DNA of 64,000 nt, from the NCBI GenBank assembly GCA_964534175.1, contig CAZHNS010000005.1:1-64000 (forward strand). The letters run 5' to 3'. How positions within the stretch are numbered: the first letter of the stretch is position 1; each line of letters starts with the position of its first letter. Below the pieces are notes generated by a model. The model ran no database searches. It was not told where the DNA came from and was given only the letters and a program-made list of their open reading frames with translations. Below are positions 54,169-63,605 of this stretch, in pieces. The translations under genes were made by a program, and so were the position numbers. This DNA is from JAFGHJ01 sp964534175 (lineage in GTDB: Bacteria > Hydrothermota > UBA3072).

Positions 54169-54200
54169 TAATTAACCACTATACCAATCAACCACTTAAC
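54169..54200. repeat. Octamer array NANTNAAC
   Basis: TAATTAAC CACTATAC CAATCAAC CACTTAAC in strict phase, 37 bases beyond the end of the minus-strand beta-helix gene. Confidence 0.65.
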
Positions 54201-54236
54201 TGATTCAAATCAAATTATTGAATTAGATTTGAATTT

Positions 54237-56129
54237 TCAGGGATTCGGCGGGAAAGCTCCTACAAACGGGACGGCTTTTTCGGTTATTCCGAGAAGTTTG
54301 CTTATTCCATCCGGCAATTGAGCTCCCACTTTTGCCCCGGGAAATCCCTGTAATAACTGCGGATGGCCCAGATCCCAACTCTTGAATAAAGGACCATCAT
54401 AATTTTCAAAATATTGACTATTAGCTGAAAATTCCGAATGTAGTTTGCGTAAATCAGATAGATGTTTAATTTCTTTTCGACATTCTTTATTCTTTGCGGG
54501 AGCCCAAAATATTAGAGGGATAGATTCATCCTCCGAGGTTCGAACATACACGTTATAATCGAACTTACCCAATTGTGGTTTGTTAAGTTTTTTACACAGG
54601 GATGGCGCCTGCCAGACGACGAAAAGTGGCCTGCCATAATTTTCATCTGCCGTAAGTAAGTTATTGACAAATACGTGTCCAAACCTTTCATCGACATCCG
54701 GACCTGTACTCGGATGCCATCCAAAATGGTCGCTTTCCGCGCTTCTTGTGTCCCGGCCTATTGTGGCTGTACTATTTATAAGAGTATTATTGTATATCCT
54801 GGCATTAGAACTGTTTAGTACATAAATACCCTGGTCACAATTTACAAAAACGTTCCCCGCGCATATCACTCCTTTTGAAATCTCAAAGAAGAAGCCGTTA
54901 TTACTCGGCCAGAAATGTTCTTTTGAGAATTCTCTTTTCATACCTACATCCTGAACCCAGTTATTAATGAAAACACCATCCACATTTCCCACGTCATACC
55001 AGATGCCGTTTGAATAGGGGAGGTCTATAACAAGATTGTCCCGGCATGTAACACGGTAAGATTGATTGAAAATCTTCACAGCTGCAGGGAAGTATCCGGT
55101 TATTCTCTCTATATTATTCTTTGTAAAGATATTTTTTTCCAGAAGAACGTCGTTCGAGGCCTCGATGTAAATACCTTCTGTGCTGGTATTGCTAATCTTG
55201 CAATGGCGAAGTACCAAACTATCTCCCCTGAGCCTGGCAGCAACCCTTGAGCAGTTAGAAATTTCACAGTGTTCTAAAGTTGTTCCTACTACTTCCTTTC
55301 CGTGATTGGACTCATCGGACAGACCTTCAGGAAATGTTCCGTCGACAAAGATAGCGCGCCTGGCATACTGGGTAAAAGTGATTCCGCGAATCACAGGGCC
55401 TTTTCCATCCGAAGTTTTGCCGTGACATTCTTCGGTTGTCCTTAGGATAGCGCCCTCAAAAGCTGTAATTTCGACCAATCTATCTGTTGGGTCTGTACCA
55501 ATGTAAATTTCTTTTGTTTCGTAGTTTATGAAATACGAATTCTCATCGACCTCTCCAACCCACCCCGCTGATTGTAAAAACTTGCCGTCCACAAACACCA
55601 TATCATTGTTAAAACGATGAAGCGGTGTTGTTCTGCCATGCCAGTCCCTCCACCACCAGTTATCGGGCCCTTTGGGGAATAAACGGGACCAGGAAGTTTT
55701 CCATAATCCCCTTCTGAGGTCCTGCCACTCTTTTGCAACATAGGTTCCTTTTAAAACAGGTTTTTCATCGGCGTATGGCTGTATTGTGATTCCCTGATTA
55801 AGTACAAGTTCGCCTGTTCTATAAGTACCCCCGCGCAACACGATTGCGTCTCCGGTTACCACTTTCTCAATTGCCTTTTCCAGATTAGTAGGTTTGTTGA
55901 GCGTTTCCCCTTTATTCTCAGCTTTCCCGTCTGGTGCTACATAGTAAATTTTACCCGTAATCTCTGGCAAATCATATTTTTGTCTGATCGGACCATACGG
56001 ACCGCCTGAAGGTGCTGCTTTTAGCGAAAGTGAAACGAAGATTATAAAGAAAATTATAAGGCCCCTGCCAAAGCATTCATCCCATGTGGTTTTTTGATTT
56101 AATTGTGACGAAATTTTAATTTTTGACAT
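54237..56129 (-). CDS. Secreted right-handed parallel beta-helix protein
   Basis: A 630-residue protein with a late signal peptide (hydrophobic segment about 25-40, ending SLKAAPSG). YYVAPDGKAENKG and DAIVLRGGTYRTG mark the start of a polysaccharide-lyase-like beta-helix, with many helical coils afterwards (VLRHCKISNTSTEGIYIEAS, NNWVQDVG, GNVFVNCDQGIYVLNSSNARIYNNTLINS in family terms). The fold is shared by pectate lyases, some GH families (for example GH141) and carbohydrate epimerases. No catalytic residues can be assigned by eye. The kdu/eda genes make a uronan lyase or glycosidase plausible. A promoter lies at 56182-56209. Confidence 0.8.
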   Translation of the reverse strand: MSKIKISSQLNQKTTWDECFGRGLIIFFIIFVSLSLKAAPSGGPYGPIRQKYDLPEITGKIYYVAPDGKAENKGETLNKPTNLEKAIEKVVTGDAIVLRGGTYRTGELVLNQGITIQPYADEKPVLKGTYVAKEWQDLRRGLWKTSWSRLFPKGPDNWWWRDWHGRTTPLHRFNNDMVFVDGKFLQSAGWVGEVDENSYFINYETKEIYIGTDPTDRLVEITAFEGAILRTTEECHGKTSDGKGPVIRGITFTQYARRAIFVDGTFPEGLSDESNHGKEVVGTTLEHCEISNCSRVAARLRGDSLVLRHCKISNTSTEGIYIEASNDVLLEKNIFTKNNIERITGYFPAAVKIFNQSYRVTCRDNLVIDLPYSNGIWYDVGNVDGVFINNWVQDVGMKREFSKEHFWPSNNGFFFEISKGVICAGNVFVNCDQGIYVLNSSNARIYNNTLINSTATIGRDTRSAESDHFGWHPSTGPDVDERFGHVFVNNLLTADENYGRPLFVVWQAPSLCKKLNKPQLGKFDYNVYVRTSEDESIPLIFWAPAKNKECRKEIKHLSDLRKLHSEFSANSQYFENYDGPLFKSWDLGHPQLLQGFPGAKVGAQLPDGISKLLGITEKAVPFVGAFPPNP

Positions 56130-56181
56130 TGTTCACCTCTCTTTGTGTTTTTTATAAACATAAAACATTAAACTTCGTTAG

Positions 56182-56209
56182 AAAATAACTTAAAGCCTAT
56201 GTTTGTCAA
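56182..56209 (-). promoter_or_regulatory. Promoter of the beta-helix gene
   Basis: On the minus strand, TTGACA (56204-56209), a 16-base spacer and TATTTT (56182-56187). An AGAGGTG site precedes the ATG at 56129. Confidence 0.6.
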
Positions 56210-56230
56210 CTGTTTAACCTTTTGATTGAA

Positions 56231-56248
56231 CCACAAAGCCCACAAAGT
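56231..56248. repeat. Nonamer pair CCACAAAGN
   Basis: CCACAAAGC CCACAAAGT, the reverse complement of the CTTTGTGG word seen at 10417 and 50290. Confidence 0.6.
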
Positions 56249-56269
56249 TTTTTAATGTTAATATCAAAG

Positions 56270-57700
56270 TTACTGTTTTGGTTCTGTTAGTTTAAATACT
56301 CTCCAGTTGTACTCATATTCTTGCCAGACGCTAACATTGTTTCGATGTGTTCCTGCTTTATGGTAAACGGCAAAAGGAGTTTCGAAATTCATATTTCTGG
56401 AAATCGATCTATCTCTTTCAAATTCGATTTTCTTATACTTTTTTTCTTTTTTATCATAATACTGTTTTACCTCTATATTAGTTTCTCTATCATAAACAGT
56501 ACATTCTCCTTCATCGTGGAGTTCCGCGCCGTCATCCATAAATGGAGACCAGGTGGGGAAGGGGTGTGTGCTTTTCTGGTAATTGACCGTGTATTCAACA
56601 TATAAATTTTTATCTCCGCCTGTCACATCTCCATCCATACTAAGATATAATTTGTTATCGCTTATATTGCCCCTTATTTTAAATCTTCTGCTTTCAGGCC
56701 CATCTTTTAATCCTTTGTAGTGATATTGAACCTGCGTAACACCGGGTATAGAAAGCAATAAACCGGTGGGCATCGCTCTTCCTATGAGAACGTCAAAAAA
56801 TGCCGCTTTCGCTATTTCAGGGCCAAATTCATTCAATAACTGCTCTACAGTAGAAGGTCCTATCTGTGTTCCGGCAGCGATTGTCGGAATCCCTGCCGCA
56901 TATAAACATAATTGTTCTTCTCTTTTTGATTTTCCTAATAATTTTTCTAATATGGCTACTTCTGTTTTGGCTATTTCATCGAGAACGTTACCTCTTACCT
57001 GTTCAAGAGCAAACTCTCCCAGACCTTTATAATCTCCAGCCACGGGTATATCCAAAAGTAGCGAAGCATCTACGCCATTTGCGAGATTATAACCGCCGGA
57101 GTTGACCCTGTTCCATAATACTGCTTTTGCCAGCTCAACCGCGTCGGCCTCTCCGCCTGATTGCATTAGATTCGTAATCATGACTTTATTTTCTCCTCCT
57201 CTAATGAGGTCTTCCGCAGAGACTTTTGAGAAGAGGTTCATATTTTGCGCTAATTTGGCTTCATTCTCGAAATAAACTCTATTCATGGACTGAACAGCCT
57301 GTTTGCCGATATCTCCTGCAAGTTTGAATACGAAAACAATTTTGTCCATTAGATTAATCGCATCGTTTACCTGTTTTGTGAGTGCCGCCACCCCGGCAAG
57401 ATTTGGTATCAGGCCATAAGTAATAGTTCCTTCTCCTGTAACGTTACCATTTTCATCAATGTTAATATGGAAAACTGTGGAATGCTCCACCAGAAGAGTC
57501 ATTATTATCTTGTCGTTCCCATACGGTAACTCAGCTCTTTTTCCTCTGAATTGTGAAACAAAGTCTCCTGATGTTTGTTTGAATCTAACTTCCCATCCCC
57601 ATCCGCTGCCTACCCAATCACCCGCATATTCTGATACTTCACTTTTGCTTTTTAACGAAATAAAAAATATTAATAAGATAATGATAATAGATTTTTTCAT
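56270..57700 (-). CDS. Secreted protein of unknown function
   Basis: A 476-residue protein with a clear signal peptide (MKKSIIIILLIFFISLKSKSE). The N-terminal YAGDWVGSGWGWEVRFKQTSGD and GNVTGEGTITYG look like a small beta-barrel module that recurs in secreted proteins. The middle (about 95-290) is mostly helical and the end is again beta-rich. I do not recognise a family or catalytic motif. It has AGGAGG before the ATG and stands alone between the beta-helix gene and the sulfate-activation gene. Confidence 0.75.
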   Translation of the reverse strand: MKKSIIIILLIFFISLKSKSEVSEYAGDWVGSGWGWEVRFKQTSGDFVSQFRGKRAELPYGNDKIIMTLLVEHSTVFHINIDENGNVTGEGTITYGLIPNLAGVAALTKQVNDAINLMDKIVFVFKLAGDIGKQAVQSMNRVYFENEAKLAQNMNLFSKVSAEDLIRGGENKVMITNLMQSGGEADAVELAKAVLWNRVNSGGYNLANGVDASLLLDIPVAGDYKGLGEFALEQVRGNVLDEIAKTEVAILEKLLGKSKREEQLCLYAAGIPTIAAGTQIGPSTVEQLLNEFGPEIAKAAFFDVLIGRAMPTGLLLSIPGVTQVQYHYKGLKDGPESRRFKIRGNISDNKLYLSMDGDVTGGDKNLYVEYTVNYQKSTHPFPTWSPFMDDGAELHDEGECTVYDRETNIEVKQYYDKKEKKYKKIEFERDRSISRNMNFETPFAVYHKAGTHRNNVSVWQEYEYNWRVFKLTEPKQ

Positions 57701-57718
57701 TTTTTCCTCCTATGATCC

Positions 57719-57747
57719 AAGTTAAAAGAAATGTTTTATAATGTCAA
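57719..57747 (-). promoter_or_regulatory. Weak candidate promoter of the 476-residue protein gene
   Basis: On the minus strand, TTGACA (57742-57747), a 17-base spacer and a poor -10 TAACTT (57719-57724). Confidence 0.4.
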
Positions 57748-57784
57748 GGCTTATAATCGATTTACCTTCCTTTGATATTGAATA

Positions 57785-57935
57785 GGATTTGGGCTTTAGG
57801 GTTTAAGAAAAAAGGAAATTAGTGCTCTTTGTGTGATTTGTTGTTTCTTCTTTAGTTAGGATGTTAGGAGGTTGGGAAGTTAGGGAGTTAAAACAAAACT
57901 AAAATCTCTGGGCTCTCTGTGGCTCCGTGTGAGAT
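57785..57935. repeat. Three different word arrays in one gap
   Basis: Heptamers GATTTGG GCTTTAG GGTTTAA (57786-57806); octamers TTAGTTAG GATGTTAG GAGGTTGG GAAGTTAG GGAGTTAA (57852-57891); about 9-base CTCTGGGCT CTCTGTGGCT CCGTGTGAG (57906-57933). The gap of about 280 bases between the secreted protein and sat/cysC holds no ORF. Confidence 0.6.
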
Positions 57936-57980
57936 GTTCTCTTGGGTAGGGAGGGGATTCTGACTTTTGGCTTCTAATTT

Positions 57981-59714
57981 TTATTTTATCAAAAATCTCT
58001 CTTTCTTGAGATGCTCGATTATCTCGAGAGCGTTTTCTTCCGGAGTTTTATTAACCGTGTCAGCAATTATCTCCGGGTCTACAGGTCTTTCGTAAGGGTC
58101 ATCAATACCCGTAAAGTTTTTTATCTCTCCTCTTAAAGCTTTCGCGTAAAGACCTTTGGGATCTCTGTCTTCGCAAACTTCTAAGGGAGTATCGACGAAA
58201 ATCATGTGAAATTTATCATCTCCAACCATATTTCTGACTTCGTTTCTTGCGTCTCTGTATGGGCTTACAGCCGCACAAACGACCACTCCGTTGTGGCGGA
58301 CAATCTCCGAGGCGACAAAACCGATACGCAGAATATTTGTATCCCTGTCTTCTTTAGAAAAACCCAGTCCCTTGGACAGATGAGTACGAACAACATCTCC
58401 GTCGAGTACTGTAACATCTCTTCCGTATTCTGCCATCATTTCAACAAAGGCGTTTGCAATAGTAGATTTGCCTGCTCCGGAAAGTCCGGTAAACCATATA
58501 CAAAAACCCTGTTCATGTTTTGCAGGATGTCTCTTTCGTAGAATTTCAGCGACCTCCGCTCTCATAAACCACTTTGGAGGTTTTTCTCCCTTTGCGATTG
58601 CAGCGCGTGCCTTAGAACCTGAGATTTTCGCGATTTTTACTCCTTTTTTGACCTTATCTTTTTCTTCATAACGGTCTTCTTCGGGCAAATAAACAAGTTC
58701 ATTGAAAGAAACCATTTTTACATCGATCTCTTCACCGTATTGTTTCATTAGTTCCTGTGCCTCATAAGGTCCGTAAAAAGGTTTTCCTTTAGAATCTTTA
58801 CCGGGGCTTGCATGATCCCTGCCCACGATAAAGTGATTCGCACCGTGATTCCTTCTTATTATGGCATGCCATAAGGCTTCCCTCGGCCCTGCCATTCTCA
58901 TTGCAAGGGGCAGTAGACTTAGGACCGTTTTCTTTTTGTCATAATATTCTTCAAAAAGTTCTTTGTAACTTCTAACACGTGTGTAATGGTCAACGTCTCC
59001 CGGTTTCGTAAGTCCGACGACCGGATGAATTAGTAAAGCTCCATTAATTCTATCTGCCGCAATTTTTGTAAGTTCCTCATGAACCCTGTGCATGGGATTC
59101 CTTGTCTGAAAAGCAACCACATTACTGTATCCGGTTTTGGATAATAATTTTCTCACTTTCGCGGGAGTTAAACGCAGTTCTTTGAAATCGTAATGTTTCG
59201 GCAAGTTGAGGACCTTAAGAGTACCTGAAATATATTTATCTCCCCAGCTGTGCAGTTCCGCAACCAGAGGATGGCGGGCGTCGGTTGAGCCATAAACATG
59301 CTTTGCTTCATTGACGGGATCGCTGGTGTAGATTTCTTCAACTTTCATGATTCCTATCAAATCATTTCTTTCATCGCGAAGAGCGATTTCTTTTCCTAAA
59401 TTATCATTTGAAAAATCAAATACCGGAAGAGTTATGGTCATAGGAAAGAAAGTACCGTCTTTTAGCCTCATTTCTTTTATAACACTTTGATAATCTTCTT
59501 CGCCCATGAATCTGTCGAGAGGAGAAAAACCTCCTGTTGCAAGGAGTTCGAGGTCACAAAGCGAGCGTGGAGATAATTGAATGGAATTCAACTTGTTAGC
59601 TTCCCTGATTAACTTGCTCCTTTGTTCTTTTTTTACAATCAAATTTATTAATTTCCCTCCGTAAGGCGATATCACTGAGGTTGTTTTTTTGTTTTTTTCT
59701 TTCTTCCTACTCAT
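57981..59714 (-). CDS. Bifunctional sulfate adenylyltransferase / APS kinase
   Basis: A 577-residue fusion that activates sulfate to APS and then to PAPS. An N-terminal PUA-like part (to about 170) precedes the ATP-sulfurylase core with QTRNPMHRVHEEL and GRDHASPGKDSKG (the HxxH-type and GRD motifs). The C-terminal APS kinase (about 395-577) has the Walker A GLSGAGKSTIA, then VTVLDGDVVRTHLSKGLGFS and PLEVCEDRDPKGLYAKAL. The order sulfurylase-kinase and the length match the Aquifex-type bacterial fusion. It is the last gene of an etf-gyrA transcript. No PAPS reductase or sulfotransferase is in the window. Confidence 0.95.
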   Translation of the reverse strand: MSRKKEKNKKTTSVISPYGGKLINLIVKKEQRSKLIREANKLNSIQLSPRSLCDLELLATGGFSPLDRFMGEEDYQSVIKEMRLKDGTFFPMTITLPVFDFSNDNLGKEIALRDERNDLIGIMKVEEIYTSDPVNEAKHVYGSTDARHPLVAELHSWGDKYISGTLKVLNLPKHYDFKELRLTPAKVRKLLSKTGYSNVVAFQTRNPMHRVHEELTKIAADRINGALLIHPVVGLTKPGDVDHYTRVRSYKELFEEYYDKKKTVLSLLPLAMRMAGPREALWHAIIRRNHGANHFIVGRDHASPGKDSKGKPFYGPYEAQELMKQYGEEIDVKMVSFNELVYLPEEDRYEEKDKVKKGVKIAKISGSKARAAIAKGEKPPKWFMRAEVAEILRKRHPAKHEQGFCIWFTGLSGAGKSTIANAFVEMMAEYGRDVTVLDGDVVRTHLSKGLGFSKEDRDTNILRIGFVASEIVRHNGVVVCAAVSPYRDARNEVRNMVGDDKFHMIFVDTPLEVCEDRDPKGLYAKALRGEIKNFTGIDDPYERPVDPEIIADTVNKTPEENALEIIEHLKKERFLIK

Positions 59715-59720
59715 AAAAAA

Positions 59721-59966
59721 TTACTCCTCCCTTATTTCTATTTCTTTTAAATCAAAAGATGCTTGCCTTTCAATGAGTTGATAAAATTTCTTTTCCTCAC
59801 TTTGAAAAATAAAAACTTTTTTCTTTACTCTGGTATAAAAATCCTCTTCTAACTTTGTTTCTATTATCCTTTTAACTATTATTGTTCCTGAAGAGGTGTA
59901 TATTTTTCTGGGAGTTTCGTCTCCCTTGCTCCCGGAGTAGAAATCAATGTGCGAGATTTCTATCAA
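59721..59966 (-). CDS. Small conserved-looking protein of unknown function (81 residues)
   Basis: An 81-residue charged protein whose ATG overlaps the gyrA stop by 4 bases, and which ends 6 bases before sat/cysC. SSGTIIVKRIIETKLEEDFYTRVKKKVFIFQ suggests a small beta-strand/helix fold. I recognise no family. The tight coupling on both sides supports a real gene. Confidence 0.6.
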   Translation of the reverse strand: MIEISHIDFYSGSKGDETPRKIYTSSGTIIVKRIIETKLEEDFYTRVKKKVFIFQSEEKKFYQLIERQASFDLKEIEIREE

Positions 59967-62383
59967 TCTTTTACAATCGCAATATCCGTTACTTTATCTT
60001 CTCCCTTTACAGATACTACTCGGACCCCTCGGGTGTTACGGTGTTGTTTGCTTATGTCGTCGGAATTTAGTCTTATAATCTTACCCGCCTCGGAAATTGC
60101 CATCAATTCTTCTTCACCGCTTATCCCAACCATTCGTTGCAGTTTTCTACCTTTAGTGAGTTTCATTCCTCTAACGCCTTTACCTCCGCGATTGGTCTCT
60201 CTGAACTCCGAAATGTCAACTCTTTTACCATATCCGTCGTCCGATATGAACAGAAGGTCTTTTATTTTTTCATCTCCTATTACACAGGAAACGATACTTT
60301 CTTCACTCGGAATGTTCATACCGATTACGCCCTGAGCAGTTCTTCCCATTTGCCTTAAGATGTTTTCATCAAATCTAATAACCTGCCCATTGCTTGCAGC
60401 AATGAATATTTGTTTTCCTTCTACTACTTTTTCAGCAGCGAATAATCCATCTCCCTCTTTCATTTTCTGCGCGATTATCCCGCCCGAGTGCGCATTTGCG
60501 AAATCTAGAAGTTTTACTTTCTTTATTATTCCTTTTTTCGTAACCAGAACGATACTATCGCTTTCTTTCATTTCTCTTAGAGTTATGACAGCCCGGGGTA
60601 TTTCCGTTCTGTCAAGATTTAACATCCTCGCAAGAGATACCCCTTTTGAAGTCCTTCCAGCTTCCGGAATTTCGTATACTTTTAGAGGGTAACATTTCCC
60701 TTCGTTAGTGAAAAGCAGCATCTGGTCATGAGTCGATTCGACAAGAAGAGAAGTCACGTAATCCGTATCGCCAAGTGAAGCACCTATTATACCTATTCCT
60801 CCGCGTCCCTGCTGCTTATAAGTATATAGAGGTATTCTTTTTACGAAACCTTTTTTTGTAATTGTAATAACAACTTCTTCTTCCTTAACAAGGTCAATAT
60901 CCGATTCCGAAAGATCTTCAACCGGCCCTTCGAATATCTCGGTTCTTCTTTTATCGTTGAAAGTTTCTTTTACTTCTTTAAGCTCTTTAATTATTTCTGT
61001 GTCCAATCTTTTAGCTGAAGAGAGTATGCTTTTTAATTTTTCTATAAGTTTTATCTTTTCTTCATACTCTTCTACCAGTTTACTCTTTTCAAGAGAAGTT
61101 AGTCTGGACAATCGCATATTGAGTATTGCATCGGCCTGCTCTACACTGAATTCGAAAATTTTGATCAGGTTTTTCTGTGCTTGCTCCCTATCCTTAGATT
61201 TTTTAATGGTTTCAATGATTTTGTCGATCTGATCAAGGGCTTTTAAAAGACCTTCAAGAATGTGCGCTCTTTTTTCGGCTTTATCAAGATCGTGTTCACA
61301 TCTTCTCCGAACCACTTCTCTTCTGTGATCTATATAAAGCTGAAGAAGTTCTTTTAAATTTAGCATCTTTGGAACGCCATCCACAATAGCAAGAAGTATT
61401 ATCCCGAAGGTTCGTCTTAGACCTGTATATTTCAAAAGTCTTTTAGATACAGTTTCTGAATCGGCAGTTTTCTTTAAAGTTAGTACTACTCTAATTCCGG
61501 TTTGGTCAGACTCATCCCGCATATCGGAAACGCCCTGGATCTTACCCTTGTTTATCATATCGGCAATCTGTTCAAGGAGCGTCGATTTATTAATCTGATA
61601 AGGTATTTCTGTTATAATTATCTTTTCCCTGCCGTGGCTTTCAGGTTCGAAATGTAATTTAGCTCGAACTTCAATCTTACCTGAACCCGTCTCGTATGCT
61701 TCTTTTAGGCCTTTATCTCCTACTATTATACCACGTGTCGGGAAATCCGGGCCTTTAATCCATTTTATTAAATCTTTTACTTCCAAATCCGGATTTTCTA
61801 TAAGTGCTATAACACCATCGCAGACTTCTCCCAATTGATGTGGAGGAATATTGGTTGCCATTCCAACGGCTATTCCGCTGGACCCGTTTACGAGAAGATT
61901 CGGGAATGCTGAGGGTAAAACGGTTGGTTCCATAAGAGAAGCGTCAAAATTGGGAGCAAAATCGACGGTATTTTTATCGATGTCCCGGAGCATTAATTCC
62001 GCAATTTTAGATAATCGTACTTCCGTATATCTATACGCGGCTGCATTGTCACCGTCGATTGAGCCAAAATTACCCTGACCATCAACTAAAGGATAGCGAA
62101 GGGAAAAATCCTGTGCCATACGTACAATCGTGTCATAAACCGCCATATCTCCGTGAGGATGGTATTTACCGAGAACTTCACCTACCACAGTAGCCGATTT
62201 TTTATATGAAGAACTTGAAGACAGGCCGATTTTACTCATCGCATAGAGGACCCTTTGATGAACCGGTTTTAAACCATCTCGGACATCAGGAAGAGCCCTG
62301 CCCACAATTACGCTCATAGAGTAATCGAGATAGGCCTTCTCTAACTCCTCTACAATTGAGCTTCCTCTTATTTTCTCAGCCAT
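59963..62383 (-). CDS. gyrA: DNA gyrase subunit A (or topoisomerase IV A)
   Basis: An 806-residue type II topoisomerase A subunit that cuts and rejoins DNA with GyrB/ParE. The catalytic Tyr119 stands in AAAYRYTE. The quinolone-resistance region reads YHPHGDMAVYD, so the residue equivalent to E. coli Ser83 is Met80, while Asp84 (Asp87) is kept. The C-terminal beta-pinwheel (from about 500) starts with the box QGRGGIG, which departs at two places from the GyrA-box Q(R/K)RGG(R/K)G. It overlaps the etfA stop by 8 bases. Assignment as GyrA rather than ParC rests on length and overall similarity. Confidence 0.92.
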   Translation of the reverse strand: MAEKIRGSSIVEELEKAYLDYSMSVIVGRALPDVRDGLKPVHQRVLYAMSKIGLSSSSSYKKSATVVGEVLGKYHPHGDMAVYDTIVRMAQDFSLRYPLVDGQGNFGSIDGDNAAAYRYTEVRLSKIAELMLRDIDKNTVDFAPNFDASLMEPTVLPSAFPNLLVNGSSGIAVGMATNIPPHQLGEVCDGVIALIENPDLEVKDLIKWIKGPDFPTRGIIVGDKGLKEAYETGSGKIEVRAKLHFEPESHGREKIIITEIPYQINKSTLLEQIADMINKGKIQGVSDMRDESDQTGIRVVLTLKKTADSETVSKRLLKYTGLRRTFGIILLAIVDGVPKMLNLKELLQLYIDHRREVVRRRCEHDLDKAEKRAHILEGLLKALDQIDKIIETIKKSKDREQAQKNLIKIFEFSVEQADAILNMRLSRLTSLEKSKLVEEYEEKIKLIEKLKSILSSAKRLDTEIIKELKEVKETFNDKRRTEIFEGPVEDLSESDIDLVKEEEVVITITKKGFVKRIPLYTYKQQGRGGIGIIGASLGDTDYVTSLLVESTHDQMLLFTNEGKCYPLKVYEIPEAGRTSKGVSLARMLNLDRTEIPRAVITLREMKESDSIVLVTKKGIIKKVKLLDFANAHSGGIIAQKMKEGDGLFAAEKVVEGKQIFIAASNGQVIRFDENILRQMGRTAQGVIGMNIPSEESIVSCVIGDEKIKDLLFISDDGYGKRVDISEFRETNRGGKGVRGMKLTKGRKLQRMVGISGEEELMAISEAGKIIRLNSDDISKQHRNTRGVRVVSVKGEDKVTDIAIVKD

Positions 62384-63605
62384 TTATTGCTCTTTTCAGT
62401 TTTTCTTTTAAAGCGGGTAAGACTTCGAAAAGATCCCCCACAATTCCAACATCCGCAACTTTGAATATGGGAGCGTCAGGATCCTTATTTATTGCGATTA
62501 TGAAATCCGAGCTCCTCATACCCTCTAAGTGTTGAATGGCACCGCTTATACCAACGGCTATATACATTTTAGGTCCTACTGTTTTACCCGTTTGTCCTAC
62601 TTGATGAGAATACGGTATCCACCCCTCATCGACCGTTGGTCTCGATGCTCCTACTGCACCGCCTAAAACTTCCGCTAGTTCAAATAAAATCTTAAAGTTA
62701 TCGCTACACCCCAGGCCCCTGCCTCCCGAAATGATTATATCTGCGTCTTCAATTGAAATTGCTGAAGTGGTATCTTTAATCCACTTTTCAAAAGTAGTCG
62801 TGCTCTTCAAGAGCTCATTCGATACTTTTTCTTCGATAACTTCTCCCTTTCTGCTTCCATCTTCCTCCAAAGGCTTAAAGACCTTGGGTCTCACTGTAGC
62901 CATCTGGGGTCTCATATTTGGGGTAAGAATTCTTGCCTTGATTGATCCTCCGAACGCAGGTCTGGTCTGGAGAAGGTTACCCTCTGTATCTACATCGAGA
63001 CCGGTACAATCGGCTGTAAGACCGGTGTAAATTTTGCCTGCGGCTCTGGAAAGAAGCGCTCTCCCTTGTGTTGTTGACGGGGCAAGGAAAATAGAAGGTT
63101 TATATTTTTTTATAATATCTATCAAAATATTTGTGTAAGGCTCTGGCAAAAAATTAAATAATGAATCATCGGCAACTGCAATTACTTTATCAGCCCCATA
63201 CGCAATAAGTTTTTCCGGCTTACCCGCGAGGTCCTTTCCCAAAAGAAGTGCATAGAGAGATACCCCAAGTTTGTTAGCCAGTTCTCTTCCCTTCCCCACA
63301 AGTTCGAATGCCGCACTCTCGAGTTCATCTCTCCGTTGTTCGGCAAATACCATTACATCCTTATAATTCTCTTTGCCTTCAAATTTGTGAGTTTCAGTTT
63401 TTAACTCAATAGCACTTGTAGGACAAGGTTTTATGCATTCGCTGCAAAGAGTGCACTTACCCAGGTCAATAACGGCTAACTTCTTAACTTCTTTAGCATT
63501 TTCCAGTGTGTGGGCTTCTTCTATTAAACTAATAGCACCATACTGGCAGATTTTAAAACAAATGCCACAACCGGTACATTTTTCTTTGATAACTCGGATA
63601 CCCAT
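62376..63605 (-). CDS. etfA: Electron-transfer flavoprotein alpha subunit with N-terminal ferredoxin domain
   Basis: A 409-residue ETF alpha. The N-terminal domain has two 4Fe-4S motifs, CTGCGICFKIC with a following CP-type Cys (residues about 10-45), and CTLCSECIKPC. The ETF core follows, with LLGKDLAGKPEKLIAYGADKV, SPFLAPSTTQGRALLSRAAG-like PST sequence, SGGRGLG, and the FAD site VGASRPTVDEGWIPYSHQVGQTGKTVGPKMYIAVGISGAIQH in family terms (VGQTGK and GISGAIQH seen). Such ferredoxin-fused ETFs occur with electron-bifurcating or dehydrogenase partners in anaerobes. Its start is coupled to etfB, one base overlapping. Confidence 0.93.
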   Translation of the reverse strand: MGIRVIKEKCTGCGICFKICQYGAISLIEEAHTLENAKEVKKLAVIDLGKCTLCSECIKPCPTSAIELKTETHKFEGKENYKDVMVFAEQRRDELESAAFELVGKGRELANKLGVSLYALLLGKDLAGKPEKLIAYGADKVIAVADDSLFNFLPEPYTNILIDIIKKYKPSIFLAPSTTQGRALLSRAAGKIYTGLTADCTGLDVDTEGNLLQTRPAFGGSIKARILTPNMRPQMATVRPKVFKPLEEDGSRKGEVIEEKVSNELLKSTTTFEKWIKDTTSAISIEDADIIISGGRGLGCSDNFKILFELAEVLGGAVGASRPTVDEGWIPYSHQVGQTGKTVGPKMYIAVGISGAIQHLEGMRSSDFIIAINKDPDAPIFKVADVGIVGDLFEVLPALKEKLKRAING

